Below, piece after piece: positions 7,595 through 15,495 of a DNA stretch of 60,537 nucleotides. Position numbers and translations under genes: made by a program. Position 1 is the first letter of the stretch. The number at the start of each line of letters is the position of its first letter. The DNA is taken from positions 1 to 60,537 of the forward strand of contig CAZPLU010000013.1 in NCBI GenBank assembly GCA_964587625.1. The letters are read 5' to 3'. The notes beneath the pieces are model-generated. The model did no database searches. It was not told the origin of the DNA and worked only from the letters and a program-made list of their open reading frames with translations. The stretch is from DAOPZJ01 sp964587625 (GTDB lineage: Bacteria > Bacillota > Clostridia > Oscillospirales > JAKOTC01).

Positions 7595-9850
7595 ATGAAG
7601 AAAAAAGAGCTTCCCAACGAAAATGAAATCAAGCGGCTCAAAGCACAGCTCGATAAAAAGCTGAACAATCCGGCGGCCGATCAAGTCCCCGATTCGCTGC
7701 TGCCCCATAATATCGGAGCCCTGCTTGGGCAAGCCGAGCAAAACAAAAACAAAACAAGAGTGATCAAATTCCCCGTGTGGCAGCGCTACGGCGCCATCGC
7801 CGCGGCCTTTTTGCTGATTGTCGCGGCGTTCGCCATCCTGCCCAACTTGCAGCGCAACGAAAATGTCACCTTGCTCGGGGATACGGCTCAATCCGACCCC
7901 AACAACACGCCGATCACAGCGCTTGAAAAGACCGCCGGAAAAGATTACAGCGCTGTCAAAACGGCGTTCGAGGCGTATTCCCAAAAAGACGGCAGCGTTC
8001 GCTACGGCTGGCTCAGCGATAAAACCGCCGGAATGGATATCGGGGCTCCCGAAGCCGCCGGCTCAAAAGCGACCGCCGCGCCGCAAGAATCCGGAGTCGA
8101 TGATACGGGCCGCAGTGACGGCAAGGACTACTCCACGACCAATGTCCAAGTTGAGGGCGTCGACGAGGCCGACATCGTCAAAACCGACGGCGAATATATC
8201 TATTTCGTCGTCAACCGCTACTATAACAACAGCACCGTTGCCATCGCCAAAACCAACGGCGGCGAATTGCAAAAGGTCTGGGAACTCAAAAAAGAGAACT
8301 TCACGATCTCCGAGATCTTTTTATCCGACGGAAAACTGGTGCTGCTGATGCAGCCGAATTCCGGCTACTACCGAACCTTTGCCGCAGATACCGCCATCAT
8401 GGCAAACACCGGCGCCGTCCGCGTCGAGATCTATGATTTGGCCGACAAGGCAAGCCCCTCGCTGACGCGTTCTTTTGAGCAGGAGGGCAATTACACCAAC
8501 GCCCGCGTCAGCAACGGAAAACTTCTGCTCATTACCTGTAAATACGCCTACCATTACCTCTACGGCGTCAAGGAGTTCGACGCCGAAGCGGTCATTCCGC
8601 ACACGATGGACTCCGTCGTCTCCGACAAAATGACCATCCTGCCGCCGGAGGCCTGTTATATCCTCCCCCGCACCGAATCCCTGTCGTTCGGCACGGTCAG
8701 CACCGTTGACCTCATCGGCGACGCGCCCGCGCAGTCGGTCACGGTCATGGGCGACATCGCAACGATTTACGCCAACGCCGAAAACGTGTATGTCACCACG
8801 AACCGGTATGAATATGAGGAAAAAACCGAGACGACGTCTTACGGCAATTATATGTGGTACAACCCGCTGGGCAGCTATACCGACATCACCAAGCTCGCCT
8901 ATTCCGGTACGCTTCAAGTGATTGCGACCGGGACCGTCAACGGCGGCCTGTGCAGTCAGTTTGCGATGGACGAATTCGAGGGCAACCTGCGCGTCGCCAC
9001 CAACAGTTGGGACTATCAAAACAACAACAAGCAATTTAACAACTTCTATGTGCTCGACGGCAATATGAAGACCATCGGAAAGCTCGAGGGACTTGCCGAG
9101 GGCGAGAACATGTACGGCGTGCGCTTCGAGGGTAAAAAGGCCTACGCGGTCACCTACCGCCAGGTCGACCCGTTCTTCGTCATCAACCTCGAAGATCCTT
9201 CAAAACCCTATGTGCAGGGCGAACTGAAAATCCCGGGCTTCTCGCAGTATTTGCACCCCTATGCCGACAACCTCGTGATCGGCTTCGGCATGGACGCCGT
9301 CGAGGACGTCACCGGCACCACCGGTTTGATCATGGGTTTCAAAGTCGCGATGTACGACGTCTCCGACCCGAGCAGCCCCAAAGAACTCAGCACCTATTAT
9401 ATCGGCGACCGGGGCACCCACTCCGACCTGTCCTATGACCACAAGGCGCTGCTGTTTGACAAGGAAAAAAATATCGTCGCCTTCCCGATCTCGATCACAA
9501 AGGTCAAGGACGGCGCGGACATCCGTGAATACGGCGCGACCGTGTTCACCGGCTATATCGTGCTCGGCTACGACGCGCAGAAGGGCTTTTTCGAAAAGGG
9601 CCGCATCACCCACTCGGTCGAAACAAGCGCGGAAACGGAGAAGTACCGCTACGATATGAACATCACGCGCGGCCTGTATATCGGCGACGTGATCTACACG
9701 CTGTCCAACAGCGTCCTCGCGGCCAACAAACTCAGCGACTTCACCGAAATTTCGCGTATTCAGTTCGAAACCCCGCAGTACAACGACGTCAAGCCGGTTC
9801 CGGTTTCCGAGCCCGAATATATCTCGTCCTCGGTCTCCAAGGTCTATTAA
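7595..9850 (+). CDS. Membrane-anchored beta-propeller protein, probable anti-sigma/sensor partner
   Basis: This 751-residue protein has a charged cytoplasmic N-terminus (about 1-65), one membrane helix (about 68-87, AIAAAFLLIVAAFAIL), a low-complexity linker, and then a long extracytoplasmic domain. The signature NVQVEGVDEADIVKTDGEYIYF and repeated VxIYDLADxxxPxLxRSF units mark the COG4880/PF09826 type of C-terminal beta-propeller. The N-in topology and position behind the ECF sigma gene suggest that the N-terminus binds the sigma factor and the propeller senses something outside the membrane. I see no zinc-binding anti-sigma motif in the N-terminus, so that role is inference from layout. Confidence 0.85.
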   Translation: MKKKELPNENEIKRLKAQLDKKLNNPAADQVPDSLLPHNIGALLGQAEQNKNKTRVIKFPVWQRYGAIAAAFLLIVAAFAILPNLQRNENVTLLGDTAQSDPNNTPITALEKTAGKDYSAVKTAFEAYSQKDGSVRYGWLSDKTAGMDIGAPEAAGSKATAAPQESGVDDTGRSDGKDYSTTNVQVEGVDEADIVKTDGEYIYFVVNRYYNNSTVAIAKTNGGELQKVWELKKENFTISEIFLSDGKLVLLMQPNSGYYRTFAADTAIMANTGAVRVEIYDLADKASPSLTRSFEQEGNYTNARVSNGKLLLITCKYAYHYLYGVKEFDAEAVIPHTMDSVVSDKMTILPPEACYILPRTESLSFGTVSTVDLIGDAPAQSVTVMGDIATIYANAENVYVTTNRYEYEEKTETTSYGNYMWYNPLGSYTDITKLAYSGTLQVIATGTVNGGLCSQFAMDEFEGNLRVATNSWDYQNNNKQFNNFYVLDGNMKTIGKLEGLAEGENMYGVRFEGKKAYAVTYRQVDPFFVINLEDPSKPYVQGELKIPGFSQYLHPYADNLVIGFGMDAVEDVTGTTGLIMGFKVAMYDVSDPSSPKELSTYYIGDRGTHSDLSYDHKALLFDKEKNIVAFPISITKVKDGADIREYGATVFTGYIVLGYDAQKGFFEKGRITHSVETSAETEKYRYDMNITRGLYIGDVIYTLSNSVLAANKLSDFTEISRIQFETPQYNDVKPVPVSEPEYISSSVSKVY

Positions 9851-9880
9851 AACCATAAGGTATACACACCTCCGTTTAAA

Positions 9881-9944
9881 TCGCCGCCCCGGATTCCGGG
9901 GCGGCGATTTTGTTGTTGCATATTTTTTACAACCGTGATATAAT
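9881..9944 (+). promoter_or_regulatory. Terminator-promoter cassette, copy 1
   Basis: The hairpin TCGCCGCCCCGG / CCGGGGCGGCGA (9881-9907) plus TTTTGTTGTTG ends the propeller gene. The T-tract then runs into TTGCAT (9916-9921), 17 bases, and TATAAT (9939-9944), a promoter for the next gene. A close relative of the whole unit stands at 11008-11075. Confidence 0.7.
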
Positions 9945-9990
9945 ATAGTTGCGTTCGGATGAAAAAAATTAAAGTTGGGGGGATAATCGC

Positions 9991-10998
9991 ATGAAAAAAC
10001 AGTTGATGGCTTTATTGTCTTTCGTAATGGTATGCTGTTTGTTTTCGCCCGCACTCGGCGCCACTTTATCAGGTGATACCGAAGTCATCAACGGCAACAC
10101 CTATATCTACCCCAACGGATTTACCGATACCGGCAACAACGGACTTATTATTATAAAACCCTATACCGATGAACAAATCCGAGAGGCGGAAATAGCGCTT
10201 GAACCGGCTTTTCAGTCGTTTTATCTCTCGAATGACACGGCACTGTGCAATGCCATTGCCACCGATGAATTTCATCATATTTGCGAATATAACGGCTGGA
10301 CACCTGATTTTTCCACGTTTTATTCCTATTCCAGCTTCAGCATTGATATGCCGCCGTTTTCCGAGGAGAAAACCGTATCGGAAGCGACCAGCAACCCCAC
10401 AAGTATCAGTTACCAAATCATGATGAAAGATGACCGGAGCGTGTATGCCGGTTTGCAACATATTGTTATAAAAGAAGGCGCGTACCATGTCATGGGGCAT
10501 GGAGATTTCGCATCCGCATATATCACCTATGACCTGCGCACCCATGCCGTTGAGTTGTATGCAATGCTCAAAGACAGCGGGCTTGATCTGACAAAAACCA
10601 CCGTAAAACTTTTCATGTGCGAAGCCGGACAATATTTCTTGTTTTCAGACGGCATTCTGGAATTTGTCACCCCTATCGGAATGCAGGTTGAGTTTTCACC
10701 GTATGAGACAGGTGCGGGTTATCCGGATGCCTCCGCATCTTTCCGGCTGATAAGCGGCCGGGATTTTATTAAAACGATGGCCAAGGTTGCACAGGAAGTT
10801 GCTGAGGCCAAGGCCGCAAATGCCGCTTCATACGACGGCACACCGCAGATGGGCGGCAATGCAAACCCGGATACCCCTGTTTCAAACGGAAACATCCTCC
10901 TGTATATCGCAATCGTCTGTTTCACAGTCGCCGCCGCTTCGGTTGTCGCATACATCGTCATCCGGAAAAAACGCGGGGTAAAAAATATAATTGAATAA
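9991..10998 (+). CDS. Secreted, C-terminally membrane-anchored protein of unknown function
   Basis: This 335-residue protein starts behind TGGGGGG. It has a signal peptide (MKKQLMALLSFVMVCCLFSPALGA, cleavage after about residue 24), an extracytoplasmic domain of about 260 residues, and a C-terminal membrane helix (ILLYIAIVCFTVAAASVVAYIVI) with a basic tail (RKKRGVK) that holds it in the membrane facing out. I do not recognise the domain. It follows the ECF/propeller pair but has its own promoter. Its secretion fits an envelope role, which is all that can be said. Confidence 0.7.
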   Translation: MKKQLMALLSFVMVCCLFSPALGATLSGDTEVINGNTYIYPNGFTDTGNNGLIIIKPYTDEQIREAEIALEPAFQSFYLSNDTALCNAIATDEFHHICEYNGWTPDFSTFYSYSSFSIDMPPFSEEKTVSEATSNPTSISYQIMMKDDRSVYAGLQHIVIKEGAYHVMGHGDFASAYITYDLRTHAVELYAMLKDSGLDLTKTTVKLFMCEAGQYFLFSDGILEFVTPIGMQVEFSPYETGAGYPDASASFRLISGRDFIKTMAKVAQEVAEAKAANAASYDGTPQMGGNANPDTPVSNGNILLYIAIVCFTVAAASVVAYIVIRKKRGVKNIIE

Positions 10999-11007
10999 TC
11001 ATTTGAT

Positions 11008-11075
11008 AACCCCGCCGCCCCGGATTCCGGGGCGGCGGGGTTGTTGTTGCGTTTTTTTGAAAACCGCGGTATCAT
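11008..11075 (+). promoter_or_regulatory. Terminator-promoter cassette, copy 2
   Basis: The 16-bp arms 11008-11023 and 11027-11042 enclose an ATT loop. They are followed by GTTGTTGCGTTTTTTT, with TTGCGT (11047-11052), a 17-base spacer and TATCAT (11070-11075). Both the hairpin core (GCCCCGGATTCCGGGGC) and the downstream promoter match copy 1 at 9881-9944. Confidence 0.7.
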
Positions 11076-11150
11076 ATGGATATCAACCGATTCGCCACCC
11101 CACCCTACATTTTAAAAAGCCCAAATAAAAATTATGGGGGTAAAAACATC

Positions 11151-11951
11151 ATGAAAACCGGCTGTCACGCGGTATACGCCAGGGATTATTTTGACGGGAT
11201 CGACGCGGCAAAGGCGAACGGATTCGACTTTGTGCAGTTCGACTTGGGCGTGCCGGAGTTTTTTCTCGATGACCTGACGGCGGACGACCTTGCGCGCATT
11301 CGCGCATACGCCGAGGACAAGGAGATTGCGATCACCTTTCACACCCCCGGCGACAACGTGAGTTTATTCTGCGATTATCCGCTGATACGGCAGGGGATTT
11401 TGGATCAATTCAAGCGGATTCTTGAAAAGGCCAACCTTTTAAACGCGCGGCATATGACCTTTCACACCGGCGATTATCCGCGTTTTCGCAAGGTCGGCGA
11501 AGAGTCCGACGACTCCCATATTGTTTATTACGAGTCGGTGTTATACGAAAATTTCAAAGTGCTGACCGATCACAGCGGCGGCGTTTTGGTGTGCGTGGAA
11601 AATTACCAATGGAACTCGGTTTCGCGCGGCGCAATCCGCCGGTTGATCGGCGACACGGGCAAATTGTTTTTGACGCTGGACACGGGGAAAGCATATAAAA
11701 ACGGCGCGCTGATCCAGGACGATCTTCTGTTTTTCGAGGAAAACAAACCGCTGATACGGGAGATGCACATCCACGACATCAACCAAAGCGGCTCGCATCA
11801 AATTGTCGGAAATGGTTTTGTCGATTTTGCGCGATTCAAGCAATTTGTGACCGAGGATGTCTGGGTCAACTTCGAAGTCCGCCCGGTCGGCGCGGCGAAA
11901 ATTTCAAAGGACAAGTTGTTGGAAATGTGGAATATAAAATCACATCCGTGA
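11151..11951 (+). CDS. Sugar phosphate isomerase/epimerase-like TIM-barrel protein
   Basis: From ATG 11151 (site GGGGG about 10 bases upstream) the protein has 266 residues. It has the AP-endonuclease-2/xylose-isomerase-like barrel, with metal-ligand-type positions in strands such as MTFHTGDYP, VCVENYQWN, LTLDTGKAYKNG, REMHIHDINQSG and NFEVRP. The substrate is unknown. A further in-frame reading from 11076 overlaps the promoter and is rejected. The stop codon lies inside the 24-bp sequence duplicated by the IS insertion, so the gene stayed intact and the last codons are copied at 13130-13153. Confidence 0.8.
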   Translation: MKTGCHAVYARDYFDGIDAAKANGFDFVQFDLGVPEFFLDDLTADDLARIRAYAEDKEIAITFHTPGDNVSLFCDYPLIRQGILDQFKRILEKANLLNARHMTFHTGDYPRFRKVGEESDDSHIVYYESVLYENFKVLTDHSGGVLVCVENYQWNSVSRGAIRRLIGDTGKLFLTLDTGKAYKNGALIQDDLLFFEENKPLIREMHIHDINQSGSHQIVGNGFVDFARFKQFVTEDVWVNFEVRPVGAAKISKDKLLEMWNIKSHP

Positions 11952-11952
11952 A
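11929..11952. repeat. Target-site duplication of the IS, left copy (24 bp)
   Basis: These 24 bases, starting GGAATATAAA and ending ATCCGTGAA, are identical to 13130-13153; one more base (C) also matches. The copy covers the last codons and the stop of the isomerase gene. Confidence 0.85.
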
Positions 11953-12058
11953 CTGTATGAGTTAAAATGATATGAACCAAAAAGAAAGAGAAGCACGAAC
12001 CCAGATATGGTAAAATGGAATCACCACAGACCATTCACCGAAAGGGGACGAACTTCTC

Positions 12059-12997
12059 ATGAATAAGATAACACAAGAGGCAAAGAAAAGGCAAGCGGTA
12101 GTAAAATATGCAAAGCGAAAAGTAAAAAGCGCAGCAAATCGAATATATGGAGTATCGCTTTCGAGTGTAAAGCGGTGGTGCAAGCGGTACGATGGGACAT
12201 GGCAGTCGCTGGCAGAGGGGTCGCACCGACCGAAAAGCCATCCGCAGCGGCATCGGGCGGAGGAAGAAACCATCATTAAGAACGCATTTCAAAAGAAATA
12301 CATCCGATATGGCTGGGATGAGGTGTATGACGAAGCAGTCCGAAACGGATACAAGCGCAGCTTCAGCGGAATGCTCCATGCCGCCCGAAGGATGGGATTG
12401 GGCGATTCCGCCAAAGAGAAAAAGCCGCCGAGAAGGCATGATAGGAGATACCCGGAACTGCTAATTCCGGGGGAAAAAGTGCAGATCGACGTCAAAGAAG
12501 TACCGTATAATTGCCTAAAAGGCGCAATCAAACGAGACGGGAAACATCTTTATCAGTGGACAGCGATAGACGAATGCACGAGAATACGGTTTTTATATGG
12601 ATTTGAAGAGCATACGCCGGAGAATTCAGTGAAGTTTTTAAGTATGCTGCAAGTGGTGTTTCCCTTCAAGATTCAGACAATCCAGACAGATAACGGAACG
12701 GAATTCACTTACAAATACATCAGCGAAGACACGCCTTGCCCGTTTGACACAGCGCTGGAAAAAGCGGGGATTGACCACAAATTGATTCCGCCGAGAACTC
12801 CCTGGCATAACGGAAAGATAGAGCGCAGCCATCGCAACGATCAGCGGTATTTCTACGATTGGGAGATGTTTGGCAGCGTAGAGGATCTGAACAAAAAACT
12901 CCACGAGCATCTTCGTTGGAGCAACAATAAAACCATGAGAACGCTTGGAAGAAAGAGTGCGAACCAATTACTTCAAGAAAAGCTTGCGGTCGCTTGA
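12059..12997 (+). CDS. DDE transposase (integrase core), IS481-like
   Basis: The 312-residue protein starts at ATG 12059 behind AAAGGGG. The N-terminal helix-turn-helix (KSAANRIYGVSLSSVKRWCKRYDGTW) precedes an rve integrase core. The catalytic DDE residues are visible: Asp in KVQIDVKEV, Asp in QTIQTDNGTEF, and Glu in NGKIERSHRNDQRYF. The size and order suit IS481-type elements. However, a 24-bp target duplication is longer than I know for IS481 (about 4-15 bp) and recalls the IS1202 group, whose transposases look different to me. The family is therefore left open. The gene appears full-length. Confidence 0.85.
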   Translation: MNKITQEAKKRQAVVKYAKRKVKSAANRIYGVSLSSVKRWCKRYDGTWQSLAEGSHRPKSHPQRHRAEEETIIKNAFQKKYIRYGWDEVYDEAVRNGYKRSFSGMLHAARRMGLGDSAKEKKPPRRHDRRYPELLIPGEKVQIDVKEVPYNCLKGAIKRDGKHLYQWTAIDECTRIRFLYGFEEHTPENSVKFLSMLQVVFPFKIQTIQTDNGTEFTYKYISEDTPCPFDTALEKAGIDHKLIPPRTPWHNGKIERSHRNDQRYFYDWEMFGSVEDLNKKLHEHLRWSNNKTMRTLGRKSANQLLQEKLAVA

Positions 12998-13006
12998 GTG
13001 ACGCGC

Positions 13007-13067
13007 CGAGGATGGAAGCTTTTCCACCTCCGCCCTGCGGGCTCCGGCTCCAAAGCTTCCATCCTCG
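13007..13067. terminator. Long hairpin plus T-tract at the 3' end of the transposase gene
   Basis: CGAGGATGGAAGCTTT (13007-13022) pairs perfectly with AAAGCTTCCATCCTCG (13052-13067). The 29-base loop contains a small nested stem (GCCC-TGC-GGGC). A T-tract (GTTTTTTTT) follows about 25 bases later. It may end the transposase mRNA, or shield the element from outside transcription. Confidence 0.6.
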
Positions 13068-13129
13068 ATATACTATATCTCGGCTTTTCTGTTTTTTTTC
13101 CGTTGGGTCATATCATTTGACAACACAGA

Positions 13130-13153
13130 GGAATATAAAATCACATCCGTGAA
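13130..13153. repeat. Target-site duplication of the IS, right copy (24 bp)
   Basis: Identical to 11929-11952, including the orphaned last codons and stop of the isomerase gene. The right junction shows where the original sequence continues (CCCCATTGACG). Confidence 0.85.
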
Positions 13154-13256
13154 CCCCATTGACGAAAATCACCTTATAAGATAAAATAAAACCGTTGCGT
13201 TGTTCAAATTGTCTGTGGTTTTTTTATTTTTCAATTCAAAGAAAGTCGGTACCCGC

Positions 13257-14204
13257 ATGAAAACAATCCTCTGCATCGGCAGCGTCACCGCCGACGTCAT
13301 TTTGAAACCGGTCGACGAACTGCCGCCGCTCGGGACGCTCGTCATCGCCGAGGGCGGCGTCGAGGTCCACACCGGCGGGTGCGCGACCAACTGCGCCATC
13401 TCGCTGGCGAAGCTCGGCGCAAAGCCGTTGGTTTCATGCAAGGTCGGCGCGGACGTATTCGGCGATATGGTCAAAAAAGAACTCTGTGAACCGGGCGTCG
13501 ACATATCCGGCGTGGTCACCGGGCCGGTCGCCACCACGACCTCGGTCGTCATCATCGCGTCGTCGGGCGAGCGCAGCTTTTTATACAGCCCCGGCTCCGC
13601 GGCGGATTTCAAGGCCTCCGAAATCCCGGCCGAACTGACCGCCGGGGCTGACATCGTGTTCGTCGCGGGCTGCGGGCTGAATTTTTCGCTCGACGGGCAG
13701 CCCTGCGCCGACTACATGAAAGCCGCGCGCGCCGCCGGAAAGTTCACCGTGATGGACACGGCCTGGGACCCGCGCGGGTACTGGGATCGGCTCGTGCAGC
13801 CCACCCTGCCCCACCTCGACCTGTTCATGCCCAGCATCGACGAGGCGGCGATGATCGTCGGCGAGCGCGAGCCCGAAAAGGTGGTTGCGGCGCTGCGTAA
13901 ACTCGGCAGCCGCGACTTGATTTTGAAAATGGGCTCGAAGGGCGCGTATGTCGATTTCGTGGGCGAAAAGCCCTTTGTGATGCCGCCGTTTTTGGTCGAT
14001 AATCCCGCAGACACGACCGGCGCGGGCGACGCGTTCTGCGCGGGGTACTTATACGGGCTGGCGAGCGGCTGGGATATTAAAAAGCGGGTCGAATTCGCCA
14101 ACGGGGTCGGCGCGTGCAGCGTGACCGCCGTCGGCGCGACCGCCGGCATTAAAACCGCGGCCGAGACCGAAAAATTCATCGAGGGGAGAAAACGCCATGG
14201 ATAA
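13257..14204 (+). CDS. PfkB-family sugar kinase
   Basis: From ATG 13257 the protein has 315 residues. It carries both PfkB signatures: the N-terminal glycine-rich substrate site (EVHTGGCATNCAISLAKLGA) and the C-terminal anion-hole motif with catalytic Asp (DTTGAGDAFCAGYLYGL). It phosphorylates a sugar or nucleoside with ATP; the substrate cannot be read from the sequence. The stop overlaps the start of the next gene by 8 bases. Translational coupling with a D-lyxose isomerase-like protein suggests a ketose such as xylulose or fructose as substrate (inference). Confidence 0.9.
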   Translation: MKTILCIGSVTADVILKPVDELPPLGTLVIAEGGVEVHTGGCATNCAISLAKLGAKPLVSCKVGADVFGDMVKKELCEPGVDISGVVTGPVATTTSVVIIASSGERSFLYSPGSAADFKASEIPAELTAGADIVFVAGCGLNFSLDGQPCADYMKAARAAGKFTVMDTAWDPRGYWDRLVQPTLPHLDLFMPSIDEAAMIVGEREPEKVVAALRKLGSRDLILKMGSKGAYVDFVGEKPFVMPPFLVDNPADTTGAGDAFCAGYLYGLASGWDIKKRVEFANGVGACSVTAVGATAGIKTAAETEKFIEGRKRHG

Positions 14205-14736
14205 AAACACGCGCGAGCAGATCAAAAAAGAGGCCCTGAAGTTTTACGAGGCCGCGCACATCATTTTGACCGACACGGAAAAGGAAAATCTCGAGGTCGC
14301 CGATTTCGGGCTGGACGACATCCGAACCATCGGGCTGGAGCTCGTCACCTACGTCAACACCAAAAAGTGCTGCGCAAAGGAGATGGTGCTGCTGCCCGGC
14401 CAGATCTGCCCCGAGCACCGCCATGTGCCGATGCAGGAAATTCGATACGACGGCAAGGAGGAGACCTTCCGCTGCCGCTACGGCGAAGTGTATCTGTATG
14501 TCGAGGGTGAACCGACTGCTTCCCCGTCGTTTGTGCCGCTCGAAAAATACCGCCCGCATATGACCGTTTGGCACGAAGTCAAGTTGCTGCCGGGTCAGCA
14601 GTATACCCTTTATCCGAACACCAAACACTGGTTCGCCTCGGGCAAGACCGGCGCGGTGATCTCGGAGTTTTCGACGACGAGTTACGACGAGTACGACGTC
14701 TTTACCGACCCCAACATCGTGCGGGTCGAAAAATAA
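14197..14736 (+). CDS. D-lyxose/D-mannose isomerase-like cupin
   Basis: This 179-residue protein has a cupin fold of the D-lyxose ketol-isomerase type (formerly DUF1498). Metal ligands are visible in CPEHRHVPMQEIRYDGKEE (two His, one Glu) and in the later NTKHWFASG (His). Family members interconvert D-lyxose and D-xylulose, or D-mannose and D-fructose. It overlaps the kinase gene by 8 bases, so isomerisation followed by phosphorylation is likely. A strong terminator follows. Confidence 0.8.
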   Translation: MDKNTREQIKKEALKFYEAAHIILTDTEKENLEVADFGLDDIRTIGLELVTYVNTKKCCAKEMVLLPGQICPEHRHVPMQEIRYDGKEETFRCRYGEVYLYVEGEPTASPSFVPLEKYRPHMTVWHEVKLLPGQQYTLYPNTKHWFASGKTGAVISEFSTTSYDEYDVFTDPNIVRVEK

Positions 14737-14738
14737 AA

Positions 14739-14854
14739 TGTCATCCTGAGCGAAGTCGAAGGATCTCGGACTGATAAGGGCCTTTGGGCATGTTGCCGAA
14801 AGCCGTATACGAAATCCTTCGGCGCGCGTGTTAACGCGCTTGCTCAGGATGACA
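14739..14854. repeat. Interspersed inverted element (TCATCCTGAGC ... GCTCAGGATGA)
   Basis: The ends TGTCATCCTGAGC and GCTCAGGATGACA are perfect inverted copies about 90 bases apart, with GAAGGATCT / AAATCCTTC pairing further in. A related element stands at 16882-17062. No coding capacity; REP- or MITE-like. Confidence 0.65.
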
Positions 14855-14855
14855 A

Positions 14856-14886
14856 TGCGGCGGGGAAATTTCCCCGCCGCACTTTT
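14856..14886 (+). terminator. Terminator of the kinase-isomerase operon
   Basis: TGCGGCGGGG pairs with CCCCGCCGCA around AAATTT, followed by CTTTTT. Confidence 0.7.
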
Positions 14887-14887
14887 T

Positions 14888-15005
14888 CCGTCTTTGCGAG
14901 GAGCCACAGCGACGCGGCAATCCAGAAACGAGGCAACCGGGAAGACACTAAGCCCCGTTAGCCACTGGTCTGGATTGCCACGGGCTAAAGCCCTCGCAAA
15001 GACGG
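14888..15005. repeat. Interspersed inverted element (CCGTCTTTGCGAGG ... CCTCGCAAAGACGG)
   Basis: The element begins CCGTCTTTGCGAGG and ends with its near reverse complement CCCTCGCAAAGACGG. Inner arms GGCAATCCAGA / TCTGGATTGCC also pair. It is a diverged relative of the three units at 23115-23500. Confidence 0.65.
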
Positions 15006-15021
15006 GGAAAATACAACGGAA

Positions 15022-15134
15022 TGCGGGGTAAAACCCCGTCGCATTTTTACTGGAGCCAAAACGGCGTAGGAGCGATTCGGGATATGACAATACGGCGGGG
15101 CAACGCCCCGCCGCGGAACGGTCAAGACCGTTCC
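15022..15134. repeat. Cluster of three short palindromes
   Basis: Three hairpins stand in a row: GCGGGG/CCCCG with a following GCATTTTT (15022-15048), GCGGGGCAACGCCCCGC (15095-15111), and GGAACGGTCAAGACCGTTCC (15115-15134). The last is also found at about 17982-18001. They fill the gap between the convergent kinase-isomerase and copper-protein units and may end transcription on both sides. Confidence 0.55.
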
Positions 15135-15479
15135 CTACTTTGACATTGTCTCGCAGGCGTCGGCGCAGGAGCGGCATTCGCTCGCGCACTTGATGCAGTG
15201 TTCCTCCTTGAACATGCCGCACTCGTTGGCGCAGTCCTCGCAGACCGTGGCGCAGAGCTTGCACAGTTCCTTGGAATATTTGGCGTCCATCATCATAAAC
15301 GACGACGCCTCCCTGCACAGGCACGCGCACTCGGACAAAATGCCGATGCACTTGATCCGGTTCTTGACGTCGGGCTCTTTTAAGCATGCGATCTTGCACT
15401 CGGTGCACGCCTGTGCGCATTTGGTGCAGGCGTCGATGCAGGCCTGATATTTATCGATGACAGTGGTTGCGATTCCCAT
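15135..15479 (-). CDS. Cys-rich four-helix-bundle copper-binding protein (DUF326/Csp-like)
   Basis: The 114-residue protein carries many Cys residues in the heptad-like patterns CxxC/CxxxC (for example CIDACTKCAQACTECKIAC and CKLCATVCEDCANECGMF) on predicted helices. This is the pattern of DUF326 and copper-storage proteins, which bind Cu(I) through Cys lining a four-helix bundle. There is no signal peptide, so it is cytosolic. It lies 16 bases behind the ferritin-like gene, and they are probably co-transcribed, so metal storage or stress protection is plausible. Confidence 0.85.
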   Translation of the reverse strand: MGIATTVIDKYQACIDACTKCAQACTECKIACLKEPDVKNRIKCIGILSECACLCREASSFMMMDAKYSKELCKLCATVCEDCANECGMFKEEHCIKCASECRSCADACETMSK

Positions 15480-15495
15480 AAATTTTCTCCTAAAC

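Larger units (their letters stand above)
11953..13129 (+). mobile_element. Insertion sequence, about 1.18 kb, with 24-bp target duplication
   Basis: Imperfect inverted ends are visible. The left begins CTGTATGAGTTAAAATGATA and the right, reverse complemented, begins CTGTGTTGTCAAATGATATG; the core AAATGATATGA is identical in both. One transposase gene fills the element, followed by an internal hairpin and T-tract. Direct copies of 24 bases flank it. The unit looks intact and fairly recent, since the duplications are identical. Confidence 0.85.

Noticed and set aside
14176..15420. 414-codon frame on the minus strand across the isomerase gene, repeats and copper-protein gene
   Set aside because: It runs through inverted repeats and antisense to two recognised genes and resembles no protein family.
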